64,000 nt of DNA from Turritopsis dohrnii (lineage: Eukaryota; Cnidaria; Hydrozoa; Anthoathecata; Oceaniidae): the NCBI GenBank assembly GCA_027922465.2, contig BQMF02000027.1, positions 496,001 through 560,000 on the forward strand, written 5' to 3'. Shown here in pieces: positions 21,667 to 33,466 of the stretch. Both the position numbers and the translations under genes were made by a program. Each line of letters starts with the position of its first letter. The first letter of the stretch is position 1. Under the pieces are notes generated by a model. It worked only from the letters and a program-made list of their open reading frames with translations. It was not told where the DNA came from and did not search any database.

Positions 21667-22318
21667 TTAGTTATAACTCGTTTCATTATTGATCAAAAGG
21701 AGCCGATTTTTGAGCCGTAAAGAAGGACGATACAGCAGTTGGGTTTGCAGTTATAGCTAACCTAAAATTTGTGAGTCAAATGAGGCGCCAACAAATAATG
21801 CGTTAATTTATAAAAAAACATATTGACAGATTTTCAAGTACAGAAAGACTCGTCACTCGACGGTATCGCGTGATTATGGCGGAGTAAAGAACAAACGGAA
21901 CTAAGAAGCACGACAGTAGATCATTTATTAATCATTCTCCTGACTAAATTCTACTACGGCTTGAACTGTATCAGCCGTACCCTGCGTCCGCCCATGGTAT
22001 TATAGATTGTGGTCCAAAGACTCAATTAAACTATTAGTGATATGCTTCATTGTTTATATTCCATTTTTCCAAGGTATTGGCATCAAGGTAAAATACGTAA
22101 ATTGTGACTAATTACTGCAATCAGTAAGGCATGAGAAAAAGTTGGCGTTAATTACGAAAATAAAATCCATTTGAAGTTTTGATTAAAATCATTGAATTTA
22201 TTCTTTGAAACGAACATATTTGAGATATATGCTGCAATGACCGGAGTAACAGGTGCTTTGAGAAAGTTCAGAGGAAAGTTTCCTGGTTTTATAGAGAGTA
22301 AAAGCCTACGGTTAGCTG

Positions 22319-23335
22319 GTGCGCGGTATCAATGTTCATGTGGTAGCAGGTGTTTTAAATGGCTTGATCCGTGCAAATCCAGATAGATTTGGTATATTTT
22401 TGGACTTTAAACTAACACGATTCTTTGCTCGTTCGTTGTATCAAAGGATGAATTTTTCACGCCGTATGGTAACAACTTCCCGGCCAACAACTACAAGGTC
22501 ACTATGGGATGAGGCTCGATCTCGATTCTTCCATGGGATCGTTGAGAAAAAGGTTCTTAAACATAAAATCCCGATAAACTTGTCATCAATGGTGACCAAA
22601 CGCCTTCGAAATTCTTCGCAACTGAAAATGTCACAATGGCTGCGAATGGAGAGAAGCATATATCTCACGCTGGTATGATAAATGATAAGAGAACAATAGC
22701 CGTAACCCTTTGTGAGACATTGGATGGTCAAATACTTCTATTCCAATTGATTTACACCGGGAAAACTAAAAGATGTCTCCCTAATGTTGACTTTCCAACA
22801 GGACTCTGCACGGCTTACAATCCAAAACATTAGAGCAATGAAATCGAAACGACCCGCCTAATCAAAGAAGTCTTGGTTCCTTACATAAATAAGATCAAGG
22901 AAAAAGGTCTTTGCCAGCAAAGACCCTCTTGCTATGGGATGCATCCACTAATAAAGTAATGGGAATTCTATCTGATCATGGTATAGAATCACTCATGGTG
23001 CCAAAAACATGACTTATTTGTTACAACCACTAGACCTAACGACCAATACATCTTTCAAGAAGAACGAAAAGAAACCCTTCAGTGACTATTTCACATCTTC
23101 TATCATGGAGGCTCTGAAAATCGATCCTAATCGTGACGTTGCATATATTCAAATTGATCTACGCTTGTCTACCTTAAAATCTCGACATGCAAAAGTGATG
23201 AAGGAGATATATCAGCATGAAATAACTATTATAAAGTCGGGGTTTAAGGCTGCAGGTATTACCAATGTCTTAGAAGAGGCCAGAAAACAGAAGAATAACT
23301 TTATCAAGGATAACCTTTCATATAACTTCACTTAA
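22319..23335 (+). pseudogene. Decayed pogo/Tigger-like transposase, right arm
   Basis: Three frame segments carry a recognisable transposase: 22319-22595 (HVVAGVLNGLIRANPDRFG, LYQRMNFSRRMV), about 22586-22833 (NGDQTPSKFF, AANGEKHISHAG, LIYTGKTKRCLP), and about 22915-23335 (LLLWDA, NMTYLLQPLDL, LSTLKSRHAKVM, AAGITNVLEEA). The first acidic position is in NGDQTP, the second in LLLWDA, the third in QPLD. A frameshift near 22590-22640, a TAG at 22831-22833 where the family has Trp, and another shift near 22915 disable it. Start region not identified. Confidence 0.8.
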
Positions 23336-23545
23336 AGTTTTCACTTTAACTTAAAGAAAAGTTTGTATGTACACAGAAAAAAGAAAAGTTATTGTCTTTC
23401 TTCAGTTTACTCAAAATCATACTGCGAGAGAATTCGCGTTAATTACTGCACACTTTTAAATCTTGTCGACGATTCGCGTTTATTTTCTGATCTCGTTAAT
23501 TTTTATTGATGTATCAATCAAGATTTCGTGAAGCTTTGGAAATAA

Positions 23546-23806
23546 AATTTCCGAGTTAATAACTCGAGAAAAATTAGACTTTAAAATTTTCCCGAGTTAG
23601 TAACTCGGAAAAAATAAATCAAAAAAAAATTTCCGAGTTAGTAACTCGGGAAAATTTTACGTGAATAAAATTTCCGAGTTAGTAACTCGAGAAAAATTAA
23701 AATTTAAAAATCTCCGAGTTAGTAACTCGGTTTGTGACGTCATAATGTGTAACTCGGTTTTGTAACTCGGTTTTGTAACTCGGGAATTCCGAACCTCTTT
23801 TAGATT
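23546..23806 (+). repeat. CCGAGTTA palindrome array, truncated element end
   Basis: Five copies of CCGAGTTA-G-TAACTCGG (some ending CGA) start at 23551, 23592, 23633, 23674 and 23714, a 40-41 bp period. A TGACGTCA (CRE) word and three TGTAACTCGG half-repeats follow, ending CCGAACCTC. This is the right end of an element whose left part is missing; it begins four bases after the palindrome arm stops. Confidence 0.85.
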
Positions 23807-23849
23807 GACATCTTATGATTTGAAAATGAAGCTTCAAATATAAAATACA

Positions 23850-25144
23850 GAGGTGCGGAATTCCCGAGTTACAAAACCGAGTTACAAAACCGAGTTACAC
23901 ATTATGACGTCACAAACCGAGTTACTAACTCGGAAATTTTTTTTTTGTTTTATTTTTTCCGAGTTAGAGAATATTTTTCAAAAATATTGTTGGGGAGATT
24001 TTCGAAAGTTCAGTGGGAATAGTGTGAGTATTTAAAAAAAGGCCAAATTTGTGGCAAATTTTGAAAATCCTTCAATGCAGTCCTTCAAGAAGCCTAAAGC
24101 TGTACAACACTTGCTCAAAATTGTTTCTTAACGTCTTACACAGTGCTCAAAGTTACGAGGGGGTTCACAAATCATTACGATGTGCATGATTTAGAATACA
24201 GAAGCAGTCGGTGAAGGTTTTCTACACTTTGGATTACATTGACGAATACATGAGAAAGAAAGTTGTCTATATTTTTTTGCTCTATGTGCTCACATAAAAT
24301 TAATATTAGCACTCACAAAAATTAACTTGAATTTAAGATCTCTGGTCTTACAGGTTTGTTTTAAAGTTGCCAATCGAATACAACAATCTAAAAGATAATA
24401 AACAAAGGTATCTACGCCTTTGGTGTTGAATCATAGTCGATTTTGAAAAGTCACATCAAACAGTAATGTCGACACTAATCCACTTGAAATCTTTTTGTAT
24501 TTAGCACTGTTAAATAATTTCTTTTAGAATTAGCATGATACCACCTCAAGATTATGAATTGCACGTGCAAAACACCAGTCTCAACACCTAGATCAAATTC
24601 CTACAGAAATATAGAATCTATTTTCTCACTTCGGCAACTTTTTAGCTTGGAATTTTCAGCTATCACAATTCATCAAGGGTAAGAGCAATAGAAAAATATT
24701 AATGCATTAATGTAAATCAAAACTTGCGCTATAAAATTTCTGTGTTTGCAAATTTTCATTATAGTTGAACAATTTGGTCCAAATTTGGAATCCAATTTTC
24801 GAAAACAGCAGTACGTTGATTCCTCTATTAAATCTTCATTAGAATTGAACAATTTTCAAAAGTTAGTAACTCGGGAAAACTTTACGAAGATAAAATTCCC
24901 GAGTTAGTAACTCGAGAAAAATTAGACTTTAAAAATTTCCCGAGTTAGTAACTCGGAAAAAATAAAACAAAAAAAATTTCCGAGTTAGTAACTCGGGAAA
25001 ATTTTACGTGAATAAAGTTTCCGAGTTAGTAACTCGAGAAAAATTAAAATTTAAAAATCTCCGAGTTAGTAACTCGGTTTGTGACGTCATAATTCTTAAT
25101 TCGGTTTTGTAACTCGGTTTTGTAACTCGGGGATTCCGAACCTC
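23850..25144. mobile_element. Foldback/MITE element with CCGAGTTA arrays
   Basis: Inverted ends of about 85 bp: GAGGTGCGGAATTCCCGAG.. at 23850 and ..CGAACCTC at 25144. Each end contains three GAGTTACAAAACC-type half-repeats, a TGACGTCA word and the CCGAGTTA/TAACTCGG palindrome. The right side has an array at 24858, 24899, 24940, 24980, 25021 and 25061 (40-41 bp period). The 0.85 kb interior (about 24000-24850) is non-coding. No clear target duplication was found. Confidence 0.75.
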
Positions 25145-25733
25145 GTCAAGTTCTGTTCATTTTTACGAAAAAAAAATAAAAAACCGTATTTAGATCAGTT
25201 ATTCAGCTTGAATTATTGCTAGATTTCCACCTCAGAGCTCTTTTCGTTCTTAGATTGGGGCTTCAAATGTACCAAATGAACACGGCGAAAAAGCGTTTTA
25301 AAGTTTTTATAGAACATGTAAATGTATTTTACTGTATAGTACTGATGATGATATAATACATGTCGAAAAGCTTTTGCTTGATTTTAAATATTTGTTATGT
25401 CTTTAATAAATTTTACATTAATTTGACTGGCATATTTTGATTAATAATTTGATACATGATTAATGAAGTGATAAACAGGAAAAGGAATGTTTTAATGAAA
25501 AAAACAAATTTCCAATTTATTTTTCAAAAAAAAATTGCACCATTCAAAAATTCAGGTCATTTTACATCGGATTAGTGAAAATAATAAAAAAGCAAAATTT
25601 TCACAAAAGTTTCCCTTACTCACGCCTTAAATAAAACGTCCAGCGGCGGATCTAGAGGGTAGTCGCAATTTGTGTAGGAGAGTGTTAGTTGAAAACTTCT
25701 ACCTTCTAGATCTGACGCTGATAACCCTGTACT

Positions 25734-26733
25734 TTAAAATCCGTAACTTCCAACAACATTCACTCGTCGAATGTTTACAGAACGGGCGTTCACACGACGG
25801 GCGTTACAGAAAAGGCGTTTGAATTCTTTACGAAGGCGTTTATCGGCAACGATATACACGCAACTTTTAATCGAAGCGTTGATGGTACACGCCATAGTAA
25901 CAGCATAGCCGAAGAACTGGTGGAAAGACCTGCCTGGTATTACAGTTATCATAAGAATTATTTGATAGAGTAACAGCCAACAAGTTGTTATGAAGAAGCG
26001 GAAAAATATCCTTTTTTCTTGAATAAGGTTTCTTCTACCTCGAACCGTCCTTGATGGCGTTTCTGAACAAATATGCCTGGAAAGAAAATAAAATAGCAAA
26101 TGATTTACCAAACTTATCTACTTTTCGTTCATAGCCAGAGAAAACTGATTATGTCATGTTAACCTACCTGATCACCAATCCATGTAAGAAGAATGTTGAC
26201 AAGGTTGATATGACAATCATGGTTACTTCAAAAAGAGCCAATCTTTTTGAACAAACTTTAGTTATGTCCCATCTCCAAGTCATAAAAATCGGTTCAAAGT
26301 AAAAACCGCATTCGGCCGATAAATTTGGCGTTGAGCATATAACGCCCCACACCCAACAAATTATGCAAGCAGTTTTGACAACTCTTTTTAAACGATTTAC
26401 AAGTCTGGGGGCGCAAATACAAAGGTAACGATCAAAAGCAATACATAGAACCAACGGAAGGCTGCTGAACGAGACCGTGTTCAGAAGGGCGCCATATAGT
26501 TGGTGGTGATGTAAGTTAGTTTGCATGATAATTGATGGCCCAACATAAAAAACTGCCCCAATAAGGATGAGAGAATCAGCGATACAAAGAATTGTAGAGA
26601 ACTTATAAAATACTTTTTTGAACGGTCTTCTGGTGACTGTCAGTCTGATGAATGTTACGTTTGTGAAAATACCAAGTATTGAAGTGACAATAACAATCCA
26701 ACCAAGTAGATTACTTTGCATAGATGAAACCAT
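25734..26733 (-). CDS. Class A (rhodopsin-like) GPCR, divergent
   Basis: Two exons, 26168-26733 and 25734-26076, with a 91-bp GTAGGT..TTTCCAG intron. They join AG/G to give 302 residues. TM1 carries the GIFTN motif, TM2 has LCIAD, TM3 ends in DRY (residues 101-103), TM4 has CWVWG, and a long ECL2 has Cys142 and Cys161. TM5 spans the intron. TM6 has CWLL instead of CWxP and TM7 ends KSCVY instead of NPxxY. No Cys stands at the usual top of TM3. A Cys/Arg-rich tail follows. It is a plasma-membrane receptor of unknown ligand; such divergent receptors are common in lineage-specific cnidarian expansions. Confidence 0.85.
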
Positions 26734-28581
26734 GTTAACTATCTATTTCACACTCAAGTACACTCAAGTAAGTATTTAAAAGTTCAGATTTTTTCACTAA
26801 TACAGAGATGGTTTCTTTTGACGCAGGCGATCAATAATTAAAGGCGCAAAAAAGGTAAAAACCTTTAAAAAGCACAGTTTTGTATGATTATTGCACAAGA
26901 ACATCACAATGAATGAATCTTAACCATCTGTATTTCTTGCGTAGGATATTCACGAGGTTTTTCTCAACCGCATCTTTCTCTTTAACATAAATTTCTGGTC
27001 CAAATGACTAATGCAGTTCTGAAATATCAATGCATTCATAAACTACTACTCGCGCATGCGCCTTATGAACGGACGTTTTTTCCCTAAATATTCTATGTTT
27101 TTATTTTGTATCACACACACACACACACACTGGCTTTATTCTCAATTGCAACGTAATTAATTTTTTTTTGAGAACGTATAGCTTAACGTGACGATTTATC
27201 CTCATTTAGCGAAACTCACATCTCACAAATCTTTTCGGAGCAGTTTCGTTTTTCTCGGCTTCTGAATAAATGTTTGTTTTTTCTTTTAACCATCTAAGTA
27301 ATGTTTGCTTTGGAATGCCATATTTGTTTGATACAGATGCAGACGGTTCTCTTTTGTCAGTTTAATATGGGTATGTGTCAGTTTTTAAGTTTTTGTGAAA
27401 TGTCGAAAAGTTAAATGATCAAAGATTCTTCCGTTTCTCGAGATGCTCAGTTTTCATTTCTAGAAGCAACCGTGTTGTGTGAAGAAAGGATATCATTTGC
27501 CATATGTGTCATTTCAGTATTCCTAAAGCAACAATAAACTTGTTTGTTCTTATCGAACATTTGATATTAATGATTTCTTCCTTTCGGATTGTTTTATATT
27601 GAAATATTGCAAGTTGTTATTTAGCAACATCCTCTATACTTTTTAATGTTTTTGAACATTCATATTTTGAAAGTTGAAAGAAAAACGCTCAGTAAGCGTT
27701 TTTGTTTTTTAGATTTACGAACTCATTAGATTAATCGCTTCCTTTATCAAAGAGTTCAAGTGGAGTTTCACTATCCAGGAATGAAAACTTGCGTCTTATT
27801 GTTAGAAAAATGTTTTTCAGCAAAGAATGATCTGAATCTTTTCTTAATACAAAATTCACTAAGGGAGGGATGGAGGAGAAATAAAAGTTTTCTTAACCAA
27901 TCGGCAAAATCGTCAAAAAATCACTGCGACGAAGAGCATTTTTATTGAAATTGTGCGTATATTTCTATAGAAATGCACTCTTTCGCAGAGGTTTTTTAAC
28001 AAATGTGCTGGCTGTGATGTTTTTCATACACGTTCATCCTCACGCTTTCCTTTTCGTCATTGCCGTTAATGGAAGACGTTTTGTCACGTCACAACAGTTC
28101 GACTGGAAATTCAACAACATTTAAATAAATCAGAAGAGGCTTCGGAACCATTAGGTGGTTAAACGTACAAAAGGATAACAAAATCAACATTTAAATTAAA
28201 TTCAACATCATAATAATATACAATATACTCGCGTAAATGCTAACAAATAATGTAATTCCTTTGATTTAAGTTCTGATAAATTTTTATTCTCAAAGAAGTA
28301 CAACTTTTTCTGATAGCATTCTTCGTACTCTACATGGAATCACACTGTCTTATAAAAATATTTCTTCACTGAAGTCGCTTTTTTGTTGACAATATATTTT
28401 TCACTACAAGAAACATTGAGTGGGCAAACCTGGTGCACTACATCCAAACATTTGTACAAAACATTTCCTGCAATTAATCTTAATCACGAAAAATTAATCA
28501 TATACCTCCGCGAAATTGATGGCAATACAAATTATTAAAGCTTAGTTCAAAGGATCGCAGAGTTAAAATCAAGATAAAGAC
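26734..28581. other. Intergenic, with CA microsatellite and a dispersed repeat
   Basis: Contains an (AC)n run near 27112-27130. At about 27900-27975 is a copy of a short dispersed repeat (GGCAAAATCGTCAAAAAATC .. GAAGAGCATTTTTATTG), also seen inverted near 33225-33297 and 48241-48331 and, more weakly, at 53530-53600. No gene recognised; the ORF at 27760-27948 overlaps the repeat and is probably chance. Confidence 0.5.
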
Positions 28582-29784
28582 ATGTCAACGTTTCACGACC
28601 AAAGTCTTTTTACTTTTCTTATGCCAGTTCTCCTTATATTTGTTGTTGGTGTTTTACTGTTATGGATACTGCAGGGGCATGCAAGCTCTTGTCACATACG
28701 TCAAAAATACTGTTGTTGCCAGGACAAGGTATGTGGAGGCAATCAGCTTTTGTATCTTTTTCGTTTTATTCATTTTAATGTTGTGCATGCATAGATTAAC
28801 GCCTTATAACAACAACAGTCTTTGCACATAACGCCCTTACAGTTGAGATAAGACTGTTGGGTGGTTAATGTAAAAGTCCAGTAGAAATCAATTAGGGAAA
28901 ATTAAGATTAGCATCGAAATCCTTTTATTATACTGACTTTGTAAATCAATTGACCTGCGATTAGACATTGTCAATACTTTTACTTAAAAATGCAAGAGTT
29001 TTCATAAGTAAAGGTCATTAGATTTACATTAGACAAGGCAAAGGTTCGACAGTATGAACTACACTCTTCTGATCAGAGAAAATAACAAAGACATGAACTC
29101 GGTGATCCGAAAGTTAAGGGCTTAAATCATAAACGCCCTTACTAAATGAACGGCATCGATTTTTTTGTATTTGAACTTTTGTATTTTGGATTGTCTTTCT
29201 CATTCACACAGAAATGGCGTACTGTTAAAGTAAATTCATATTTATGTTGAAAATCTCTAAGGAAAAATTCCAATATTAAAATACAAAAAACATAAATGAT
29301 GTATGGATGACTTTATTAACCTTTGATTATCCTACGTCATAGGTTTAAAACCATTTCCGTGCGGGTTTCAAACCACATTTACCACGCTTTCTTGCTTCAT
29401 CAACCCTCACCATGAATAAAATAATCCTTTTGCGGTTGAACAAAACTATAACATCAACTTATTGTCAACTGGGACGAAATAGGTATTTATAAGATTTGTC
29501 TCAGAAACGAATCCAGAATACTTTTAAAAGGATATCTATCTGAATGCGAGAGGTCGCGGGTTCAAGTCCCACTCGATCCGATAACTTTGCGCTGCAAATG
29601 GAAAGGTACATTGTGTGCGAATGTCATTAATCGATATCTATCTTATATCTAGGATATTTTGATTTAACGTGAAATTAATGAGATTGCTAACTAACAAACA
29701 TCACGTATTTAGGATGAGTCGGAATTAGAAAAGATCGTCGTGGAAACCAGTACCGAATGGAAAGACATTAGCGACGGTGTATAA
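28582..29784 (+). CDS. Small single-pass membrane protein, two exons
   Basis: Exon 1 is 28582-28728 (49 codons, donor AAG/GTATGT) and exon 2 is 29713-29784 (acceptor GTATTTAG, 24 codons with stop). The 984-bp intron is phase 0; a TAACTAAC branch-like motif sits just before the acceptor. The predicted 72-residue protein has a short lumenal N-terminus, one membrane segment (FLMPVLLIFVVGVLLLWIL, residues 13-31), a Cys-rich juxtamembrane stretch (CHIRQKYCCCQ) that could be palmitoylated, and an acidic tail (DESELEKIVVETSTEW..). No family recognised. Coding status rests on the exact frame join and sensible composition. Confidence 0.6.
29541..29612 (+). repeat. SINE B fragment, inside an intron
   Basis: tRNA 3'-half with B box GGTTCAAGTCC followed by CGATCCGATAACTTTGCGC. 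The same tail, GATCCGCTAACTTTGCACTG, follows a B box on the minus strand at 57115-57175, so both belong to one SINE family. Confidence 0.6.
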
Positions 29785-29942
29785 ACAAGGTTTCCTGATC
29801 CAAACATTGAAGGCTCCAGGAATCAAATGGATATTTGGTATCCTTCAATACTTCGGACAGTGAAAATCTATCCATGTGCAACAAAGATTATTTTAAGGAT
29901 TATTTTCAGTAACTAGAATAAACTATCAAGTAAAATTTAGTC

Positions 29943-30032
29943 AACCTCGAACACAGGGTTTCTCGCCTTTCCGATATACGGGTGGCGGCGTATCCGTTTA
30001 TCGAAAAGGCAAGAAACCCTGGTTTCGAGGTT
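29943..30032. mobile_element. Short hairpin element, CCTCG...CGAGG family, copy 1
   Basis: A 90-bp near-palindrome: AACCTCGAACACAGGGTTTC pairs with GAAACCCTGGTTTCGAGGTT, and GCCTTTCCGATA with TATCGAAAAGGC. A second member lies at 42245-42323. It folds into one long hairpin; non-coding. Confidence 0.8.
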
Positions 30033-30652
30033 GAAATTTAGTTTATAATGATGTCGAGTATCCATTTAACATGCAGAAACGTGCATAATGCATCCGCATC
30101 AAGAGGTCAAGAAGGGTCAAATTGATATCCTATAAAGACAGAACTGAAAAGCTTTATCAATACCTTTATACAGCCTAAGAACGATCAATAATTTTTTTAA
30201 TTTATAGTTACCCTTATGGGAACATGGTAGTGAAAGTGAAATGATAGTCTGCATCAAACAGAAATAAAAACAAATTACGAAAATGATGTCTCTATTGTTT
30301 GAACACATGTCAATTTTGTAATACACTTGGCAGCATGTATGTTCCAAGTATAACGTATGATTGCTGATTAAGTGCAAAGATGTCATTCTTGTACTTTTCA
30401 TTTGTAGTTGATTTGGAAAGCCAAAAAGTGCTAGTACTCCAGGAAAGTTTTTTTTCAAAATCTTTCATGCATAGACTTTGATAGGAGACTTATAACTCAT
30501 CAGAGTACTTTAATGATAGCTAGATCTTGTATAGAAGTGGTTTTCTTCACGTGATCATATTATTTTTTAATTTTTAATTGAAAATAAGAATAAAAGTTGG
30601 GCTAACTTAACTGTAACAATGATCAAACCGTTTAAAATTGAATTTACTGAAG

Positions 30653-30722
30653 ATTTACATATTTTCATCTCAAAAAAAACACTAGGTCAATCCTAGTTAT
30701 TTTTTGAGGTGAAAATGTAAAT
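30653..30722. repeat. 70-bp near-perfect hairpin
   Basis: ATTTACATATTTTCATCTC pairs with GAGGTGAAAATGTAAAT across an A-rich/T-rich stem and a CTAGG..CCTAG tip. Single copy in this window; probably a very short MITE. Confidence 0.7.
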
Positions 30723-31450
30723 TCAAAAAATTTTGTTTGAAATGAGAAACCCCAAATTAAATCTACGCTATTTCTCCCAGTAAAAGTAATGAATAAAAAT
30801 CTCATTATAGCATTGAATAGCTACTATCTGCAATATATGGAATTGAGTCCTTTGGTATCGTCACTAGCCCATGTTTGTTAATAATCTACATTACTTTCCA
30901 TTGAGTTAAAACATGAAAAATTTAACGATTGTTTCTTATATTCGATTGCTTTGACATCTCGATTTGAAACTTGAAACCTGAACAACATTTTGGAAAAGCA
31001 ACGTAATCTCCATCAATGTTATCACCTCTTCCAGACAAAAATCATAAAAAGTAAATTTCGCAACAGTGAAAGAGACCTAAGAATTGCTAGGCAACCGAGG
31101 TAACCTAGGTAACTTAAAGATGAACAACAGAAACAGATACAGACACAGTCAAACTTTGTAGAGGAGTACACTGTCACATATTTAGCAATTGCACATTTTT
31201 CTTTTCTTCTCTTAATAACTTAAACTCCCTTACAGAAAGTTTGACTATGTTCAAAATCCACCTATGGCCAATCTGCAGAAGAGTATTGTAGTAAAACCGC
31301 CTTGGGCGGCCTTGGAGCTTCAACGTCAGAAAGGGCGTTGATGTTTGTTAATATTTCAAAGATCTATCAAGTCTCTCCCTCTTCTTTAATATTTGTAAGT
31401 GTCTACGTGTCTTGATTTCACACGCATGCACTACACCGGATTTCCAGTAG

Positions 31451-31702
31451 ATAGTTTTATGATGACGTAGTGTTCAACCAATCACGTTCGAAGAAATCTT
31501 GGAAAAGGTAATGATAGTTTTATAATGACGTAGTGTTCAACCAATCACGTTCGAAGAAATCTTGGAAAAGGTAATGATAGTTTTATAATGACGTAGTGTT
31601 CAACCAATCACGTTTGAAGAAATCTTGGAAAAGGTGATGATAGTTTTATAATGACGTAGTGTTTAACCAATTACGTTCGAAGAAATCTTGGAAAAGGTTA
31701 TG
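31451..31702 (+). repeat. Tandem repeat, 4 x 63 bp
   Basis: Four units start at 31451, 31514, 31577 and 31640 with only a few substitutions. Each contains ATGACGTAG (CRE/AP-1-like) and CCAATCACG (inverted CCAAT/ATTGG type) words 12 bp apart. Non-coding. Confidence 0.9.
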
Positions 31703-32020
31703 CTATACAACACGATTTCGATGAAGCTGTTGTTGTTGGTGTACTTGCCAAAACCCAACATTAATCATCACTGATTCCTTTGTTTAAAATTTTTGTAATT
31801 TCCAGATTGCGATATTGTTCCTCCATTAACCTGTAAGATCTCAATAATGATGCTTCAGAACATTCTTGAGCATTTGCGTGCCGCGTTAGTAGCAAGTAAA
31901 TGATATTCATATGCAAGACATCCTTGACAATTTCATACCTTTACAAGTAAAGTCAATAACAAAGAGTGTGCTAAATGTTGTATCATGTTCAATAGGCTGA
32001 TTCACACAGCATAATGCATT

Positions 32021-32374
32021 TACCGTAAATCCTCTAATAAACGCCCTCTTTCTTTTTAACGCTCCCGCTTAATTAACGCCCTACTCCCTAAGAGAGGCGT
32101 TTATTGGAATAACATCCAGCATTTGAACAGTCGAATTCGAACAAAGGAAACGTCACACAAGGGAGAGAGAAATGTAACCCTTATTCTATTCCACTCTCAG
32201 ACGAGGACAATTTTGTTGATGTTTTGCAAAGTTGTTGTTTCAGAAAAAGACACAAAATTAAATTTTTTAAATAAACGCCCCCCCCCCCTCTTTTAAACGC
32301 CTCCCTCTAATTAACGCCCCCTCTTCTACTCGAAAAATTAAATAAACGCCCTGGGTGTTAAAGGATTTACGGTA
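32021..32374. mobile_element. MITE with TACCGTAAATCC ends
   Basis: Inverted ends TACCGTAAATCC (32021) and GGATTTACGGTA (32374), with repeated AATAAACGCC / TTAACGCC words just inside both ends. Non-coding. The same architecture (TACCGT.. ends, AATAAACGCC subterminal repeats) recurs at 45925-47091. Confidence 0.8.
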
Positions 32375-33466
32375 GTCTTCTAAATCTAGTCTCAAAAATT
32401 ATTATTGTGAAATTGCTGTTTCATAGACGAGACAATGTCTTGCAGTATCTTCGGAATGGAGGAGAACGTCATCAACAAGAAATCTTATTTTAGAAATATA
32501 AAAAGACCACAAACTGCGTAAATAATTTTGGCTTTTTGTAGCACAATAATTCTGACAAATTGGTTTAATAACAGGGTTTCAATGGAATTTATGTTTAATG
32601 AACCTGTCGATATTAAAAAACTACAACACACAATAAGTTTCGTGGGACTGCCCTCGAATAACTGTAGAATCTTTAGTATTACTTAGTCTGTTTGATCTTT
32701 CATGCGACAGGACACATTCACAAATCACATAGCATAGTTAATAAGCAGTCACCTACAACAGATGAGTGTTATAGTAAAGAATTCCATTACTCCTGCGAGA
32801 TGATTTAAGTAGTACCGCCTACAAATCGTTTTTTACGATAATTACATAAAAGAAATATTTTTATCATATAATGTTATTTGCATTCAAGTGTATGCATTCA
32901 TCATTCTTTCCTGCAATGGAAGAATTATGAATTTTTAAATTGGTATTTTCATTGGTTTAGCTAACTTTTGAAAAAAACAGTTGCAACTTCAAAGAATTTT
33001 TATGAAATAGGCGTTCTCCTGCAGTTTAAATAATATCAAAAGTGAAGTTAGGCGTTATTGATAGAAGGTGGAGAATAGAGGAACTTGTGAAAATTTAAGG
33101 GTATGTTGTTCTTTGTCAGTAGAAAATTATCTTTGGTATAAGAAGAATCAGTCGCGTAAAAACTAGTTAAATCATTTTCCAGTGAGCAAATCTTTTGAAA
33201 TATCTCTGTGAAGGAGTGCTTTTCTAAAGAAATATGCACACTATTTCAATAAAAATGCTCTTCATCGCAATGACTCATTGATGATTTTGCCCACTGTTGC
33301 TGGCACTTTCGCACATTCATTTCCAGTTTTTTTCAGTTCTTATTCTCAAAACCCAAAACCCCAACTTCAATTACATCGCATTTGTCCATCAGAACCTCTT
33401 TGTGAGGTGTTCAAAGAATTAAAGCTGTTCGAGTGAAAATCACGGAAAAACAGATTCAAGTAATTG

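Larger units (their letters stand above)
14009..23542. repeat. Giant inverted repeat (palindrome), arms about 4.74 kb
   Basis: Left arm 14009-18753 and right arm 18799-23542 are reverse complements around 18776, separated by only 45 bp. Position x pairs with about 37552 minus x throughout. About ten differences are visible, for example GAATCGAGTTCG versus GAATCGAGATCG, a one-base indel near 14231/23320, and CAAGCTTATC versus CAAGCTTATT, so the arms are over 99 percent identical. The outer left edge is in unique-looking AT-rich DNA. The outer right edge abuts a CCGAGTTA repeat element. Short ORFs in the arms occur as mirrored pairs and, apart from the transposase remnants, are not recognisable as genes. 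Confidence 0.95.
29785..31450. other. Gene-free stretch with two small hairpins
   Basis: Holds the hairpin elements at 29943-30032 and 30653-30722. The ORF at 30117-30458 (minus) has no recognisable features. Nothing else seen. Confidence 0.4.
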
